Below, piece by piece: positions 33,086 through 45,471 of a stretch of 64,000 bases of DNA (position 1 is its first letter; every line of letters starts with the position of its first letter). The position numbers and the translations under genes were made by a program. The notes under the pieces are model-generated. The model ran no database searches, had not been told where the DNA came from, and saw nothing but the letters and a program-made list of their open reading frames with translations. This stretch comes from Ligustrum vulgare (Eukaryota > Streptophyta > Magnoliopsida > Lamiales > Oleaceae): the NCBI GenBank assembly GCA_963555705.1, contig OY743169.1, positions 10,726,014 through 10,790,013 on the forward strand, written 5' to 3'.

Positions 33086-33520
33086 TTACAGACGATGATA
33101 CAATATTTGCAAACATTGGTACAATTTCATTATCTCATTCTTCCACCTCTCCTTGCCTTTATCAGTTCGGTTTCGTTCACTCGGGAGAAAGTTTACCACG
33201 GTCACTTCCACCTTCTCTTCATTTGATATACGTTCACACGTCTTTAATAGATGCGATAATTGATCCGTTTCTTCTTCAACCAAGTTCTTCACTTTAGCTC
33301 GGTTGCTTGACAATTCGTCCTCCCAAACAAAAAAACGACAAACCGGCCAAGAACAAGAGTAGAACAGCTTCTCCAAGTACTTTGATGACGGTTTTTCAAC
33401 CTCAAACAATCTCACTAATCCTTGGCCACAAACCGGGCATGTTGTCTTTATTGGACAATCACCCAACCAATGTCCCGCTTGTCGACAACCATGACAGATT
33501 CCATAGTTCTTCCCCTTCAT
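33086..33520 (-). CDS. Small zinc-knuckle plus GRF-type zinc-finger protein
   Basis: A 144-residue open frame with ATG at 33520. Residues 8-22 form a CCHC knuckle (CHGCRQAGHWLGDC). Residues 29-70 look like a GRF zinc finger (TTCPVCGQG, then FYSCSWPVCRFFVWEDE, i.e. CX2C...CX4C with aromatic spacing). The C-terminus is charged (SERNRTDKGKERWKNE) and may be helical. GRF fingers bind single-stranded or structured nucleic acid in proteins such as APE2 and TOP3A. Small plant proteins with this two-finger layout are common but uncharacterised, and the role here is unknown. No break is seen. Additional 5' exons may exist upstream (donor-like CTACGGTAAGTGC at about 34550-34562 on the minus strand). 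Confidence 0.65.
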   Translation of the reverse strand: MKGKNYGICHGCRQAGHWLGDCPIKTTCPVCGQGLVRLFEVEKPSSKYLEKLFYSCSWPVCRFFVWEDELSSNRAKVKNLVEEETDQLSHLLKTCERISNEEKVEVTVVNFLPSERNRTDKGKERWKNEIMKLYQCLQILYHRL

Positions 33521-34850
33521 TTTGTGTTCCTAACGTGTCAAACGTGTCATATATGAAATAATTTGCTCAAAATAATCTCAAATTCCTGATAATAATGTAA
33601 AATAAAGCTAGCAACATGAAATCCAAATAAAGAAATGCAACATTAGAAAGTATACTGAAGATACTAAATGATCATCACAATAAACAATGAAACACTTATA
33701 AAATCTACTCATACCACAATCACAACTTCAAAATTTTCATACGGAATAACTCTGAGAAAACCTTAGATTGCAGTAATATTCATAATCCCTTAATCCCATA
33801 TTGCAAGAACCATGGAGTTTGCTTCCGTGGACATTGTGTTTTCCATCGTGTCAATGTTAGATAGGAAAAGATAGGATTTGAACTCTGCGAGACTGTTGGT
33901 GAATGCAAATGCAATTGTAAATGCCGGTTCCATTAGTGTATCGTGGAAGATGCTATTGTGTCCGTTGTAACTAGCCAAAAGTGATGGCATATTGTGCTGA
34001 TCTCAAATTTAGTTATCATCACTTGCTTGTTAAGTAATATTAATTTTTTTCATGAATATTATGGCATATTGAATAATGTGTTGAATTGGTTCATTGAGAA
34101 CTCATCGAAATTAAGATTTTGATGATTCTAAGTGCATATACCCATAATTTTTTTTCAATACTGAAAAATATTTTTTGAGTTAAATAAGAACAATAAAATT
34201 AAATCACCAAATTACAATGAAACCTTAATTTCCGATTTAAAACTAATCTTTTAATCCAATATAATACTGCTAGCACTCTTGCACCCAAATGTAAATTACC
34301 ATACATAACGAAAGAGCACACAAGTTGACATGGACAGAGAAAATAAACAACATTACTCAACCGAAAATAAATAAAAATTACGTCACATTCACCGTGGAAA
34401 TAAAGAATAATCATCATAACTCAAAAAATTTAAAATTACAGCAAGCTAGGGCTTCGAAATTTAGAAAAAACATTTCAAAATCAATTTTAACTTCTTCGTC
34501 TAGGCTGGACAATGCTGAAATTTGTCATACTATTTCAAAATCGAAGCACTTACCGTAGTGTTCTTGCGCCAATTGCCTTCTCAAGAACTGCTCTTACGCT
34601 ACGTAGTTCATCCAACTGTGAAATCCAGAATATAAGTAAGTTAGTTTAGGATGAAGTTCACAAAGAACGGGGAAAAAAACAAAATCATTTTACCTCAGTT
34701 GGAGAGGGAGAGATCGACAGCTTTCAGATTGAAGTGCTGAAATTTTTATGACCGTGGCACCGGAGTTCGGGCTGAATTTGGCGACGACGGGTTGGGAGGA
34801 GCTGGGTGAAATTGGGGACGCGGGTAAGGGAAATTCTGAATTTTTTGTTG
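33521..34850 (-). other. Possible 5' region of the GRF gene
   Basis: The minus strand has two exon-like GC-richer blocks: 34617-34561 (reading QLDELRSVRAVLEKAI in one frame, ending at donor GTAAGT) and about 34740-34694 (ending CTCCAACTGAG then GTAAAATG). They look like leader exons but the connection is inferred. A 66-codon minus frame at 33990-33790 (MPSLLASYNGHNSIF) has no recognisable motif. The rest is AT-rich. Confidence 0.35.
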
Positions 34851-35039
34851 GTCAAAATCTTTTTGTTGTTTTATTGCAAAGGAGGGATATTATGGTAATT
34901 TGAATAAATTATTGTGAGCTGGGTTGGGAACCCAGCATTATTGGAAAATTAAATAGCACCTCAAGCATTCTAAGATAATATATTTAGAGAAACCAAGTTG
35001 AAAAAGAAGAACATCAATTTAATAACATTTCTTCCAACT

Positions 35040-35324
35040 AGAAATAGGTTGCCATTGCTCCCAGAGCATATTTCCCAGTGGCAAAGGTGAGGGCAGGAAA
35101 CTTGTTCAGCGCAGTCGGGTACAGGATTTGAATTATGAAAAAATGAATTTGTACCCTGTGACAAGCGAGAGTTACCACTATTCGTGGGAGTTACCAATGC
35201 CCTCCACCCTGACTCTGAGAAGTACAACATGAGATTAACCTCTTGAACCAATGGCCCATGGTAGAATCGGTTCGGACCCTAATGGTGTGAATTACACAAT
35301 TTTTTTTAGAAATAAGTTGCCATT
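35040..35324 (+). mobile_element. tRNA-derived SINE, copy 1, with 17-bp target duplication
   Basis: The body 35057-35307 starts GCTCCCAGAGCATATTTCCC. It has an A-box-like TGGCAAAGGTGAGGG near 35080 and ends in a T-run (ATTTTTTTT). It is flanked by AGAAATAGGTTGCCATT (35040-35056) and AGAAATAAGTTGCCATT (35308-35324), 16 of 17 identical, the signature of target-primed insertion. A 3' poly-T end is a feature of plant Au-type SINEs. The B-box position is degenerate. Confidence 0.82.
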
Positions 35325-35612
35325 TAATACCTTTATTGGTGACCTCACTGCCTCTACTATCTCCCAGTCACGCTATGCTTAATGTGTGTTTATCTTCTTG
35401 TGCGTGAAAAAACTGTTGATGTTGGGCCTCTGTTTTGCAATTCATTAGGTTAGCCTTTAACTTAATTGAAATTGCACTACTTGATCCCCAAAGTTTCATT
35501 CAATGTATTATCCAATAAGTATTTAAATGGGCTGGACCAAACTTAGTAATGCTTTGGGCTAAAACCATTTAAGCCCAACAGTAATCACACGTTCACATAG
35601 GACGTCTTAGGG

Positions 35613-35862
35613 GCGGAGCAAATCTCTCAGTGGCAAAGGGGAGGGGTGGTAAGTACTCAGCGCGGTAGTGTGCAGAGTTCAATTCCCCGCAAGGTGGAAT
35701 TGACTTTGTTACAAGCGGGAGTTATTGAGGGATGCTCATACTTACACAATCTCCTCCACCCTGGTCCTGGGAGGCATAACCTGGATTTACAATCTCGAAC
35801 CAATGGCCTTGAGCGTGGTCGGTTCGGGTCTTCAGGGTGTGGGATACACCTCAAGATTTTTT
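35613..35862 (+). mobile_element. tRNA-derived SINE, copy 2
   Basis: It aligns end to end with copy 1: AGCAAATCTCTCAGTGGCAA, A-box TGGCAAAGGGGAGGG, B-box-like GAGTTCAATTCC, ACAAGCGGGAGTTA, TCTCCTCCACCCTG, CGAACCAATGGCC, then a T-run after ACACCTCAAGA. Same orientation, about 560 bp downstream. The target duplication is not clear. Open frames across it are coincidental. Confidence 0.78.
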
Positions 35863-36259
35863 AGTAGTGGCAGCAAAAGGTTTTCAGAAGGATTTCATCA
35901 CAAAAACGAAGAGACCAATTATTAGTGTCAGTACATTTACAATTTTTTTTAAATGAGTACATTTACAAATTTACAAATTGATTTCTTGTTTGATGCTCCC
36001 AAGTGCCACATGTCATTCTCACGTATAAGGTGGGTAAGGATTATAATGTCCATTGTGAGCATCATATTCAGCCTGTATTTGTCATTGTCAATAGATTGTA
36101 AGTAGTGAATCCTAATTCCTAAAGAAGAATGAATTGTTAATGAAAAATAAAAAATTGTGGGATTTACAAAACTACTTGCATATTTGCATATAGAAATTAT
36201 AAGCAGGACTACAAACATTCATTTTTGAAACATAATTTGTCCTTACGTTGCACTGTGCC
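35863..36259. other. Intergenic, no feature seen
   Basis: AT-rich spacer between the second SINE and the duplicated gene fragment. Nothing else recognised. Confidence 0.5.
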
Positions 36260-36470
36260 CTTTGTCCAGACATAATTTTACATTCAAATACATATCTGGT
36301 CTAACGAATAATTAGAGACTTTATTTAGTACTCTCCTATAATATGGTTGCCATAACTTGGGCGACTTCAGACCACAATGATCAACAAAGGCAGTTGTGAT
36401 CTAACGAATCTTTCTGAGGTAATGGTTGTGGCCTAAGGGTCTTAACAAAAGTCCGAGGGTATATTAAATG
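36260..36470 (-). pseudogene. Degenerate partial duplicate of the 3' end of the disrupted host gene, without its insertions
   Basis: 36285-36362 resembles 38565-38625 (TTTAGTACTCTCCTATAATATGG vs TTTAGTAGTATTCTCCTGCAATATGG; both have ATGGTTGC, ATAACTT). 36404-36452 (AATCTTTCTGAGG, GTAATGGTTGTGGCC, then AGGGTCTTAACAAAAG) matches the exon reconstructed across both retroelement insertions: ATCTTTTCTGG at 45474-45484, GTAATG at 45484-45489, then TTGTGGCCTGAGGGTCTTCA from 47818. The middle part of the coding sequence is missing in the duplicate. It is a small degraded paralogous fragment. Confidence 0.65.
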
Positions 36471-37028
36471 CACATCTGATAAATAGTGACTGTGAGTTCC
36501 CTCGTAAATAAATAAAAAATATACCAACATTGCTTTAGATGCTTGGCAATGTGAGGCCATCTATACTTGAGCACATGACAAGGAGTTAAATGTTGAATTA
36601 ATCTATTTGTGTATACATCTTGTCCAGATTAAGTTATCAATGGTGTGTTGACAATTGTATAATTGTTGATTTGAGAGATGATTTGATGGATAAACGAATG
36701 GATATCCGCTAAGTATAATATATGTAACATATATGTATGCCACTATGTACAAATAACACAACTCGTGTTTCTTTAATCTACATAAAAATGTAAAATTAGG
36801 TGCTTCTTAGGTTTATTTTATGTTGAGATATTCATTTACCTTCAAATTTCTAATTTGAAATCAAGCTTTAAATTAACATCATGTTTGGAAAGTGATTATA
36901 ATTGATTTATTTTTGGTCAAATATATTTTTTATCTACATATTTTGTAGGATCTACGATTATTACACACTTATTATCCACACATTCAGTTAGCTCACATCT
37001 TGTGATCACTTAAATAGTTAAATTTTAG
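36471..37028. other. Intergenic, no gene seen
   Basis: AT-rich. No motif, repeat or frame stands out. Confidence 0.5.
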
Positions 37029-37213
37029 CCTCCGTTCGGTAATATGGTTTTTTTGGTTTTTAAACCAATTTTTAAACTATACATTTTCCCAAATCAATCT
37101 CTAACCCTACACATTTTTTCTCTCCACTTTTTAACCATCCATTTACCTAAAAAACCACAAGAAAACCACTTTTTTTTTTTTTTTTTTTTATCCCTTAGCT
37201 GCCGAACGGAGGT
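37029..37213. mobile_element. GTTTATAAAC-family MITE with inverted ends
   Basis: The ends CCTCCGTTCGG (37029) and CCGAACGGAGG (37203-37213) are perfect inverted repeats. The interior has GGTTTTTAAACCAATTTTTA, AATCAATCTCTAACCC, TTTTTCTCTCCACTTTTTAA and a T-run. It is the best-defined copy of a family also seen near 1484, 27830 and 51004. Confidence 0.7.
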
Positions 37214-37479
37214 GTAACTTTAATCACTTATCAAACATGGACCGATGCTTGTTTGGGCGCACTTATAATCATATTATAATTTGAAGTCAAACATTAACTT
37301 GTACGACACATTGAAAATTACTATTACCCACTTGTTGTTATTCACACATTTCGTGGAAAAAGTTGTAATTTCTCCCAAAAAAGCACTCGTTTTTGGATGG
37401 TTTAACCTTAGAGAGTGCATTTTCTAGAGAACTAACAGTTCTTATTTCCATGTTGATGTTGAAATCTAAGGTAGAAATA

Positions 37480-38438
37480 GTTTTAGCTAGGGGTGGACAA
37501 AATAATCGAACCAGACCAGACCAAACCAAAACAAAACCAAACCAAGCGGTTTGGTTCGGTTCTACATAAGAAAAATAATGGTTTGGTTCTGGTTCCGGTT
37601 CTCTTTCCAGAACCAGAACCAGAACCAAGAATCAAACTATATATATATATTACAAATTAGTGGATATTCATCTCACCAAAAAATCAAAATCTAAAATTAT
37701 AAATGTGAAATGTACAAAAATGTTATTTAACATACATTTTATCTTATTTCATATTAGACAAAGATTTTAAATCATAAATCTAAATTCTAATTCGTTTTTC
37801 TTCTTTTCAATTATAAATACGCATTCACACTGCTTTACTTGCACTCCTATAACACAAAAATCGTTGCACTCCTTAGTTACCATCGACGACAATGATGTTT
37901 ATTTTTTAAAATTTATGTATATATAAACCTCGACCCAATTCATCAATTCGCAAGAGTTAACCCAAACTCAAATTGCAAATTCCATCCCTAACTCACACGA
38001 CACCACGGTAGAATGAGACTCAGAACTTCATTGTAACCTGTAACTATAAGTCTAAACTGTCTTTATGTTCGATTCTCTGAATTTCAACAGGTTGACGAGC
38101 TTCCTTCAGGCTAGTTTCTTCTTCTTTGACTTAGAATAACATGTTACTTTTTCTAAATCTTTGTTTTGTTAACTAAAAATTTCATTTTCTATTTAGTAAT
38201 GATGTAGATGGATTCTAATGAAGAAGCGGATATAAACAGATTTTAATTTACATTTATTATTTAAAAATTCAAGTAATGGTCTCAGAACCAAACCAGACCA
38301 AACCAGAACCGAGCGGTTTGGTTCCATATCTTTGAAAAAACCAATTGGTTCCATTAGTAAAAAACCATCGGTTTACGGTTTGGTTTGGTTCTTCTAGAAC
38401 CAGAACCAAACCGAACCACGTCCACCCCTAGTTTTAGC
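37480..38438. mobile_element. 943-bp non-autonomous hAT element with perfect 8-bp TSD
   Basis: The element 37488-38430 has terminal inverted repeats TAGGGGTGGAC and GTCCACCCCTA. The perfect 8-bp duplication GTTTTAGC flanks it (37480-37487 and 38431-38438). Subterminal regions are arrays of ACCAGACC/AACCAAACC and the inverse GGTTTGGTT (37500-37640 and 38283-38415), which are typical transposase-binding clusters of plant hATs. The AT-rich core has no coding region. It depends on a transposase elsewhere. Confidence 0.92.
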
Positions 38439-38967
38439 CTAAGAATCTAAATTGACTTTTGACTGTACTTAACTAGGATTCCATGTCCAACTTCTCGTCC
38501 CAGTTAGACTCGTCACTAGACGAGACAACTAAGACCCAAATTTTCGCATACATTTCTGATCTTACGAATAAGAATTTCTCGACTTAATTTAGTAGTATTC
38601 TCCTGCAATATGGTTGCTATAACTTGTTCTCATAAGTCATAGGTCTACCTCATAAGTATATACATTCAGAGGTGAGCCATCAAATAGCAGCAGTAGGTTC
38701 TTCACGCACTACAAGCTTTTGGCTCTTGGCATTGTCTTTTAGCCGAAATTGTTCAGCTCTTGAACCAATGATCTGTCCAACTATAGAACCTGCAACGGTT
38801 AACGCCATAGCGGTTTTGGGCATTACAACAGATTTCCTGAGCATAGCTATGAAGGGGACTGCAACATGCACTGCAATAAACCATGACAAGGAGAACTTCC
38901 TTGTATGCTCTCTCCAAACACCTAATGGAATATTAGCTGCAATTCCCAAGAAACCATCAAAAGCATC

Positions 38968-39586
38968 TGATAGGATTTATAGGCTCAGAATCAAATCACG
39001 AAGAACAAGAACACAATATTAACCACTAAGAATCAAATCAACTTTATTCAATAACGTAAAGTTACAAAACCAGAAATCAGAATCCAGAAATGAACATGAA
39101 ACTTCCAGAAACAAAGAACTCGAACATAAAACCACAAAGAACCAACTGAGTTTCAGAATACTCTGACCAAACTCAATAATTTGTATACTGATTGTTACAA
39201 AATCAGTATCTAATACTACCACAAAGAATATACATTCAAGATCTAAGATTTTCAGGAAGAAATCATCAGAAAACACTAAGTACAGATGGAGGCGATTGAA
39301 AATCGCCTAAGGAAAGAGAGAGAGTTAGGGTTTGTATCAGAGAGGAAGAGTCTGGAATCGAATGAGTATGCAGAACGTTTCCAATGCCTTTTCTTTAACA
39401 GATGGACGTGCAGGATCAATCAGATTGGATCTAATGGATGATATAAGGCGGTGCTATAGATGGATCAGAATCCGGGTCACATCATTGGGCTCAAGCTGGG
39501 TAAAGGAGTGGACTGTACTCCTGACTTATTCAATGGGCTCATCAATTCCGGTCCATTCAATTTTTAATCAGATCAATTGCCCAACA
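38968..39586 (-). repeat. Copia LTR (3' LTR in element orientation)
   Basis: 619 bp, paired with 44853-45471. Frames inside it are shared by both LTRs and are not genes. Confidence 0.95.
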
Positions 39587-39639
39587 ATCTCCACCTCAAT
39601 TGAGCTGAATTCCAGTATCTGATAAAACATAATAGACAA

Positions 39640-42600
39640 GTATCAAAATTCAATCAAGTTCAAAAAACTCAGTGCATCTTTAAATTTGTTAATAGAAATA
39701 ATCTTTGTTCCTACATCTGCAGGATTAACCTGTGTTGGTATCTTAACAAGTTTCATAATACCTTTATCAATGATGTCCCTAATGAAATGAAATTTAACAT
39801 CAATATGTTTTGACCTATTGTGAAAGACAGGATTTTTACACAGATGTAATGCACTCATGCTATCAATACATATTTCAACGTCAGAATAAAAAATGCAATC
39901 AATTTCAGATAATAAACCCTTTAACCATAAACATTCCTTAACAGCATCTATAACAGTTATATATTCTGCTTCAGTTGATGATAAGGCAACAAGTTTTTGA
40001 AGCTGGGATTTCCAGCTGATACAGGAAGAGTTTAAGGTAAAGAAATAAGATGATATTGATTTCCTGTTATCAACATTTCCAGCAAAATCTGAATCAACAA
40101 AACCTTTAAGTTTAAAATCATTTTTGGTTTTAGAAAACACTAGACTAAGTCTAGCATAACCTTTCAAATATTTCAAAAGACATTTCATAGCTTCCCAGTG
40201 CAATTCACCAGGATTGCTCATAAACCTACTTAAAATACTTACTGCAAATGCTATATCAGGTCTGGTACAGACCATTAAATACATGACAGATCCAACAGCA
40301 TTTGAATATGGCACATTTTTCATTTTATGCAATTCATCATTAGACTTAGGACAATGCTCAATAGACAATTTAAAATGTCTAGGCAAAGGTAAAGATACAG
40401 GTTTTGATTCAGATAAGCAAAATCTGTTTAAGACTTTTTCAATGTAATGTTTTTGATTTAAAAATAATTTCCCAGATTTTCTATCTCTAAAAATATCCAT
40501 GCCAAGTATTCTTTTAGCATTTCCTATATCTTTCATTTCAAATTCAGAATGCAGTTTATTTTTAAGAACATTTATATCATGCATGTTTGGTCCAGCAATC
40601 AGCATGTCATCCACATATAGAAGCAAATAAATGAAATCAGTTTTCCCAAGTTTAAAATAAAAACAGGAATCATATTTACTTTTCTGGAAATTTAGGCTTT
40701 GGATATAAGAATCAAATCTCTTATACCACTACCTAGGAGCCTGTTTTAAACCATACAAAGATTTTTTCAATAAATAGACCAAATCAGAATTTCTGTCTTT
40801 TTCAAAACCTTTAGGTTGATGCATATAAATGGTTTCATCTAAAAAACCATAAAGAAAATCAGTTTTCACATCCATTTGCTCAAGTTCTAAATCAAATTGT
40901 GCAACCAAAGCAAATAAAATTCTGATGGAATTGTATTTAACAACAGGTGAAAATATTTCATTAAAATCAATTCCCTCCTTTTGAGAAAAACCCTTTGCTA
41001 CAAGTCTAGCCTTGTACCTAGGTTTCAAATCCTGAGATTCACTTTCTTTCAGTTTAAAAATCCATTTACAGTCAATTATCCTTTTATTTTCAGGTCTATT
41101 GACTAAAATCCAAGTACCATTCTTTAAAAGTGAGTCCATTTCATCTTGCATTGCTGCAAGCCATAGTTTAGAATCCTTAGAAGACACAGCTTCTTCAAAG
41201 GATTGATGTTCAAGTAAAATATGATCAGAATATGTAAAAGCAGATACAAAATCAGGATCCTCAAACCTAGGAGGAGGTCTAATCTCTCTTCTAGGTCTAT
41301 CCCTAGCCAATTGATAATTTTCAAGATTAGTTTGAACTTCAGGAATATCATCAAGTTGTGGTTCAGTGCCTGCAGGTTCATGTTCAGGTTCAGGAATGAC
41401 ATTTGGAGACTGTGGGAGTTGCTCCACCTGAAACTGAGTATTGGGCAGGCCATTTTCATCACTTAAATGGTCTGTACTCAGCTCAGATGTAATAAAATCT
41501 TTTTCTTTAACAGGATCAAACAATTTTTCATTTTTGCAAGGAAAATCATTTTCATTAAAGACCACAGACCTACTCAAAATGACCCTGTAACCTCCCTGAT
41601 CCCTGACCCATAACCTATAGCCCTTGACACCTTCTCCATAACCAAGAAAAACACATTTTAAAGACCTGGAGTCAAGTTTAGTTTCAGAATGGTGTGAGTA
41701 GGCAGTACAACCAAAAACTTTTAATTTTGAAAAATCAGGAAGATAATTATTTCAGATTTGATCTGGAATCTTAAAATCAATAGCACTGCAAGGAGAAAGA
41801 TTTATTAAATAGGATGCAGTTTTGACTGCTTCACCCCAAAACTTTTTTGGCAAATTTGAATCAAGTAGGAGACACCTAGTTCTTTCAAGAAGTGTCCTAT
41901 TCATTCTTTCAGCAACCCCATTTTGCTGTGGACTGTAGGCAACAGTCTTATGCCTAAGAATACCTAAGGTGCTACAAAAAGAATCAAACTCTTGATTACA
42001 AAATTCTAAACCATTATCAGTTCTAATAGTTTTGACTCTTTTTCCTTTTAAATTTTGAACTAAGGTGATCCAGTTTTTGAAAACAGACACAGTAGCATCC
42101 TTAGTTTTTAACAAATGCACCCAGGTTTTCCTAGAAAAGTCATCTATAATAAGAAGAAAATATCTGAAACCTGAAACTGAACCCATAGGAGCAGGACCCC
42201 ACAAATCAGCATGCACATATTCAAGCACATCAGAGGATTTATGAACACCTTTACCAAATGAACTTCTTTTCTGTTTGCCTAATACACATTTTTCACAGAA
42301 GTCAAGTTTATGCAACACATCATTACCAAATACACCTTTGGTCTCAAGCAGCTTAAGTCCTTTTTGACCTATGTGTCATAATCTTTTATGCCATAACTCA
42401 GTTTTATTCAAATCAGACACAGCATTAAAAGACTTAGCATAAACAGGCAAGGCATTCAACATGTAAATCCCATTAATTTTGGGAGTATTCATAATCAAGC
42501 ATTTATTTTTGAAAATACTCAAAAAACCATTTTGCATTCTGATCTCAAAAGATTCAGAATCTAAAACTCCAAGTGAAATCAAGTTCCTTTTCAAATCAAG

Positions 42601-43831
42601 AACATATCTAGTTTTATTCAAAATAAGAGTTTTGTTATTTTCAAGTTGTAACAAAACCTTTCCAATACCTTTCACATCACAAGAAATATTGTTGCCTAAT
42701 TTCACAGAACCAAAGCAATCATTACTGAAATCAGCAAACATATCCTTTTCAGGACACATGTGAAAAGTACAACCAGAATCTAAAATCCATTCATTTTTGT
42801 TATCTGACTCTGTAGTGACATAAACCACCCCATTATTATTATTATCTTGCACTGCAACCTCAGTTTGATTACTGATTCCCTGTTCATTTTTCCTTTTAAA
42901 ATAGTATTTAATATGATATCCAGGTTGGCCACAATAAAAGCAAATTCTAGGTGGTTTATCTATATTAGAAGTACCAGCATTATTATCCTGAGATCTAAAG
43001 TTACTCTGGTTTCTGAAATTATTATAATTTTTAGCATTATTATCTTGATTTCTGAAACCAGGTTGACTTCTAAAATTACTGTCTCTAGGCTTATTGAAGT
43101 TGCCCTTATTTTGAAAATTTCCTTTCACAGGCTTATTATTCCAATCCCTATTATTGCTAGAATTATTCCAATTTTTATTGAAATTTGTTCCAGCCTTGTT
43201 CAGCCTAAAAGAGTTCTTTTTCCTAGAGGTACCTATCAATTTATATGCTTCCTTAGGATTGTGTTTAAACTCTAACTCTTTATTTTTAAGGGATGTATGA
43301 ACTATCTCAGTGGTCAACTTCTGCCCCCATATTCCAGTGCATTCGTTAAATCTTTAAACTTATCCCCATAGCATTCAATAAACAAACAACCTTTTGTTCA
43401 TCAGTAAGTTTTTCATCACAATTTAATAGACTTTGTGTGATCTTAGTAAACCTACTCATGTTCTCTTCTACATCCTTAGATGGATCAAATTTAAAAGAGA
43501 AATATTGTTTCCAAAGAAAACATTTATCAGGCAAGGACACAGTATCAAATAGTTCTTCCAATCTGTCCCATAATTCAGATGTAGTTTTAGTCTTGCCTAC
43601 TTGTCTAATGACATTATCAGATAAGTGTAAAAATAAAGTGCTCCATGCAGTTTCATCCATTTCAATTTGATTGTCCTGAGGGATATCAAGGGGCCAAGAT
43701 TTATCAATTGCCTTAGCACATTTCATTTGAAGTAGTAAAGCTCGCATTTTTTGGCTCCAGAGGTTGAAATCTCCTTTGCCATTCCAAATTTCAACATCTA
43801 CCTTAACAGTAGCCATTGAAATAATGACCAA
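39640..43831 (-). pseudogene. Copia gag-pol polyprotein, with stops and a frame break
   Basis: From ATG near 43831 (minus): gag (WNGKGDFNLWSQKMRALLLQ) to about 43346, a frame break, a gag knuckle reduced to CFYCGQPGYHIKYY where the last Cys is lost, protease WILDSGCTFHMCP near 42760, and the integrase zinc region (LDFCEKCVLGKQK). The integrase catalytic core follows: Asp in YVHADLWGPAP, RTDNGLEF, QQNGVAERMNR. RT has [13 protein letters not shown] and LLLYVDDMLIAG. RNase H has FVDSDFAGN, LSSTEAEYI and SKHIDVKFH. In-frame stops occur near 41753 (TGA where Trp is expected) and near 40730 (TAG after GLKQAPR). It is recently dead, consistent with the low LTR divergence. Confidence 0.93.
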
Positions 43832-44852
43832 GATTTAGAAAATATTTCAAGTTATTGAGCTTTAGTAGTTCAAAGAACAAATAGTCAGACAGTAAACAAT
43901 AATGCAGTTCACAATCACAAATAAGACAATATCACACAGTCAAGAATTTTATATTCAAGAAAGTTTGCTAATATGCAGAACACAGTATTAAGTAAACAAT
44001 GTAATCAAGGTGATCACAATCCAACAGTTCAATTACTCAATCAAGAAAATGTTCAAAACAGTATACTGATAAAAACTGTCCTTCCAGTATATCCCTCAAC
44101 CTATACTGGATATTCCCACACTCCCTCAGATTCCCGGATTCTCAATGAAATCTTGGACAAAGGTAAGCTAGGGGTCCTAGTTATAGGCTTCAACGGAGGA
44201 ATTTGGGAGAGAACAGGAAATTTGAATAACAAATTTACAGTATAGGATTGCAGTAATTGAATAATATCACCTGATTGCAGAATTATATTAAGCTATTGCA
44301 GCTTCCACTAAGAGTCAGAATCCCAGAAGTTCAGGGCCACAAAGTACCAGTATCAAATGTTCACCAGTATCCACCACAAAGAATCAACCACCAAGAATCA
44401 AATGTAGGATCTCTGTGTGACCAGAATATTTTATAGAAAAATATTCTGAGTCTTAAGATCCTATGAAAATATAGACTCAGAAATAAGATTCAGATAAAAA
44501 AAAAAAAAAATCAGAAACCCTAATTTTGAAAATAGGTTTCAATGAAAATATCGACAAAATCAGAGTATCAAAAGATTTATACAAAAAACTTCAAGAATTT
44601 AAATCTGAAAATTTCTCTCAAAAATATTTTCAGAAAAATACAAAAAATGATTTACAGAAAGAGTTTAAACAACTCAAGAAAAGTATTTTCTTCAAAGTTT
44701 AACGCAAGAACCAGAAACCCTAAATCTTTTTTGCAAAATATCTCAACAACGTCCAGAAAACCCTAGATCCAACAAGAACAGATCTGGATCCAAAAAAGAA
44801 ATCTGAGTCAAAACCACAGTGTATTTAAAGAACCCTAAGGCTCTGATACCAC
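43832..44852 (-). other. Copia 5' leader region
   Basis: About 1 kb of AT-rich sequence between the primer-binding site (at 44836-44852) and gag. No coding motif. It presumably contains packaging/dimerisation signals, which cannot be identified by eye. Confidence 0.6.
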
Positions 44853-45471
44853 TGATAGGATTTATAGGCTCAGAATCAAACCACGAAGAACAAGAACACA
44901 ATATTAACCACTAAGAATCAAATCAACTTTATTCAATAACGTAAAGTTACAAAACCAGAAATCAGAATCCAGAAATGAACATGAAACTTCCAGAAACAAA
45001 GAACTCGAACATAAAACCACAAAGAACCAACTGAGTTTCAGAATACTCTGACCAAACTCAATAATTTGTATACTGATTGTTACAAAATCAGTATCTAATA
45101 CTACCACAAAGAATATACATTCAAGATCTAAGATTTTCAGGAAGAAATCATCAGAAAACACTAAGTACAGATGGAGGCGATTGAAAATCGCCTAAGGAAA
45201 GAGAGAGAGTTAGGGTTTATATCAGAGAGGAAGAGTCTGGAATCGAATGAGTATGCAGAACGTTTCCAATGCCTTTTCTTTAACAGATGGACGTGCAGGA
45301 TCAATCAGATTGGATCTAATGGCTGATATAAGGCGGTGCTATAGATGGATCAGAATCCGGGTCACACCATTGGGCTCAAGCCGGGTAAAGGAGTGGACTG
45401 TACTCCTGACTTATTCAATGGGCTCATCAATTCCGGTCCATTCAATTTTTAATCAGATCAATTGCCCAACA
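44853..45471 (-). repeat. Copia LTR (5' LTR in element orientation)
   Basis: 619 bp, nearly identical to 38968-39586. It is followed by target duplication GCATC (45472-45476). Confidence 0.95.

Noticed and set aside
34750..34905. Plus-strand 50-codon frame starting MTVAPEFGLNLA
   Set aside because: GC-rich region that more likely is the leader or promoter of the minus-strand gene; no motif, too short to support.
35613..35700. tRNA gene
   Set aside because: Box-like words are present but no cloverleaf; it is the head of a SINE.
38968..39586. 85- and 96-codon frames
   Set aside because: Repeated in the second copia LTR at 44853-45471; they are LTR sequence.
41221..43670. Plus-strand frames of 77-142 codons
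   Set aside because: Antisense shadows of the copia polyprotein.
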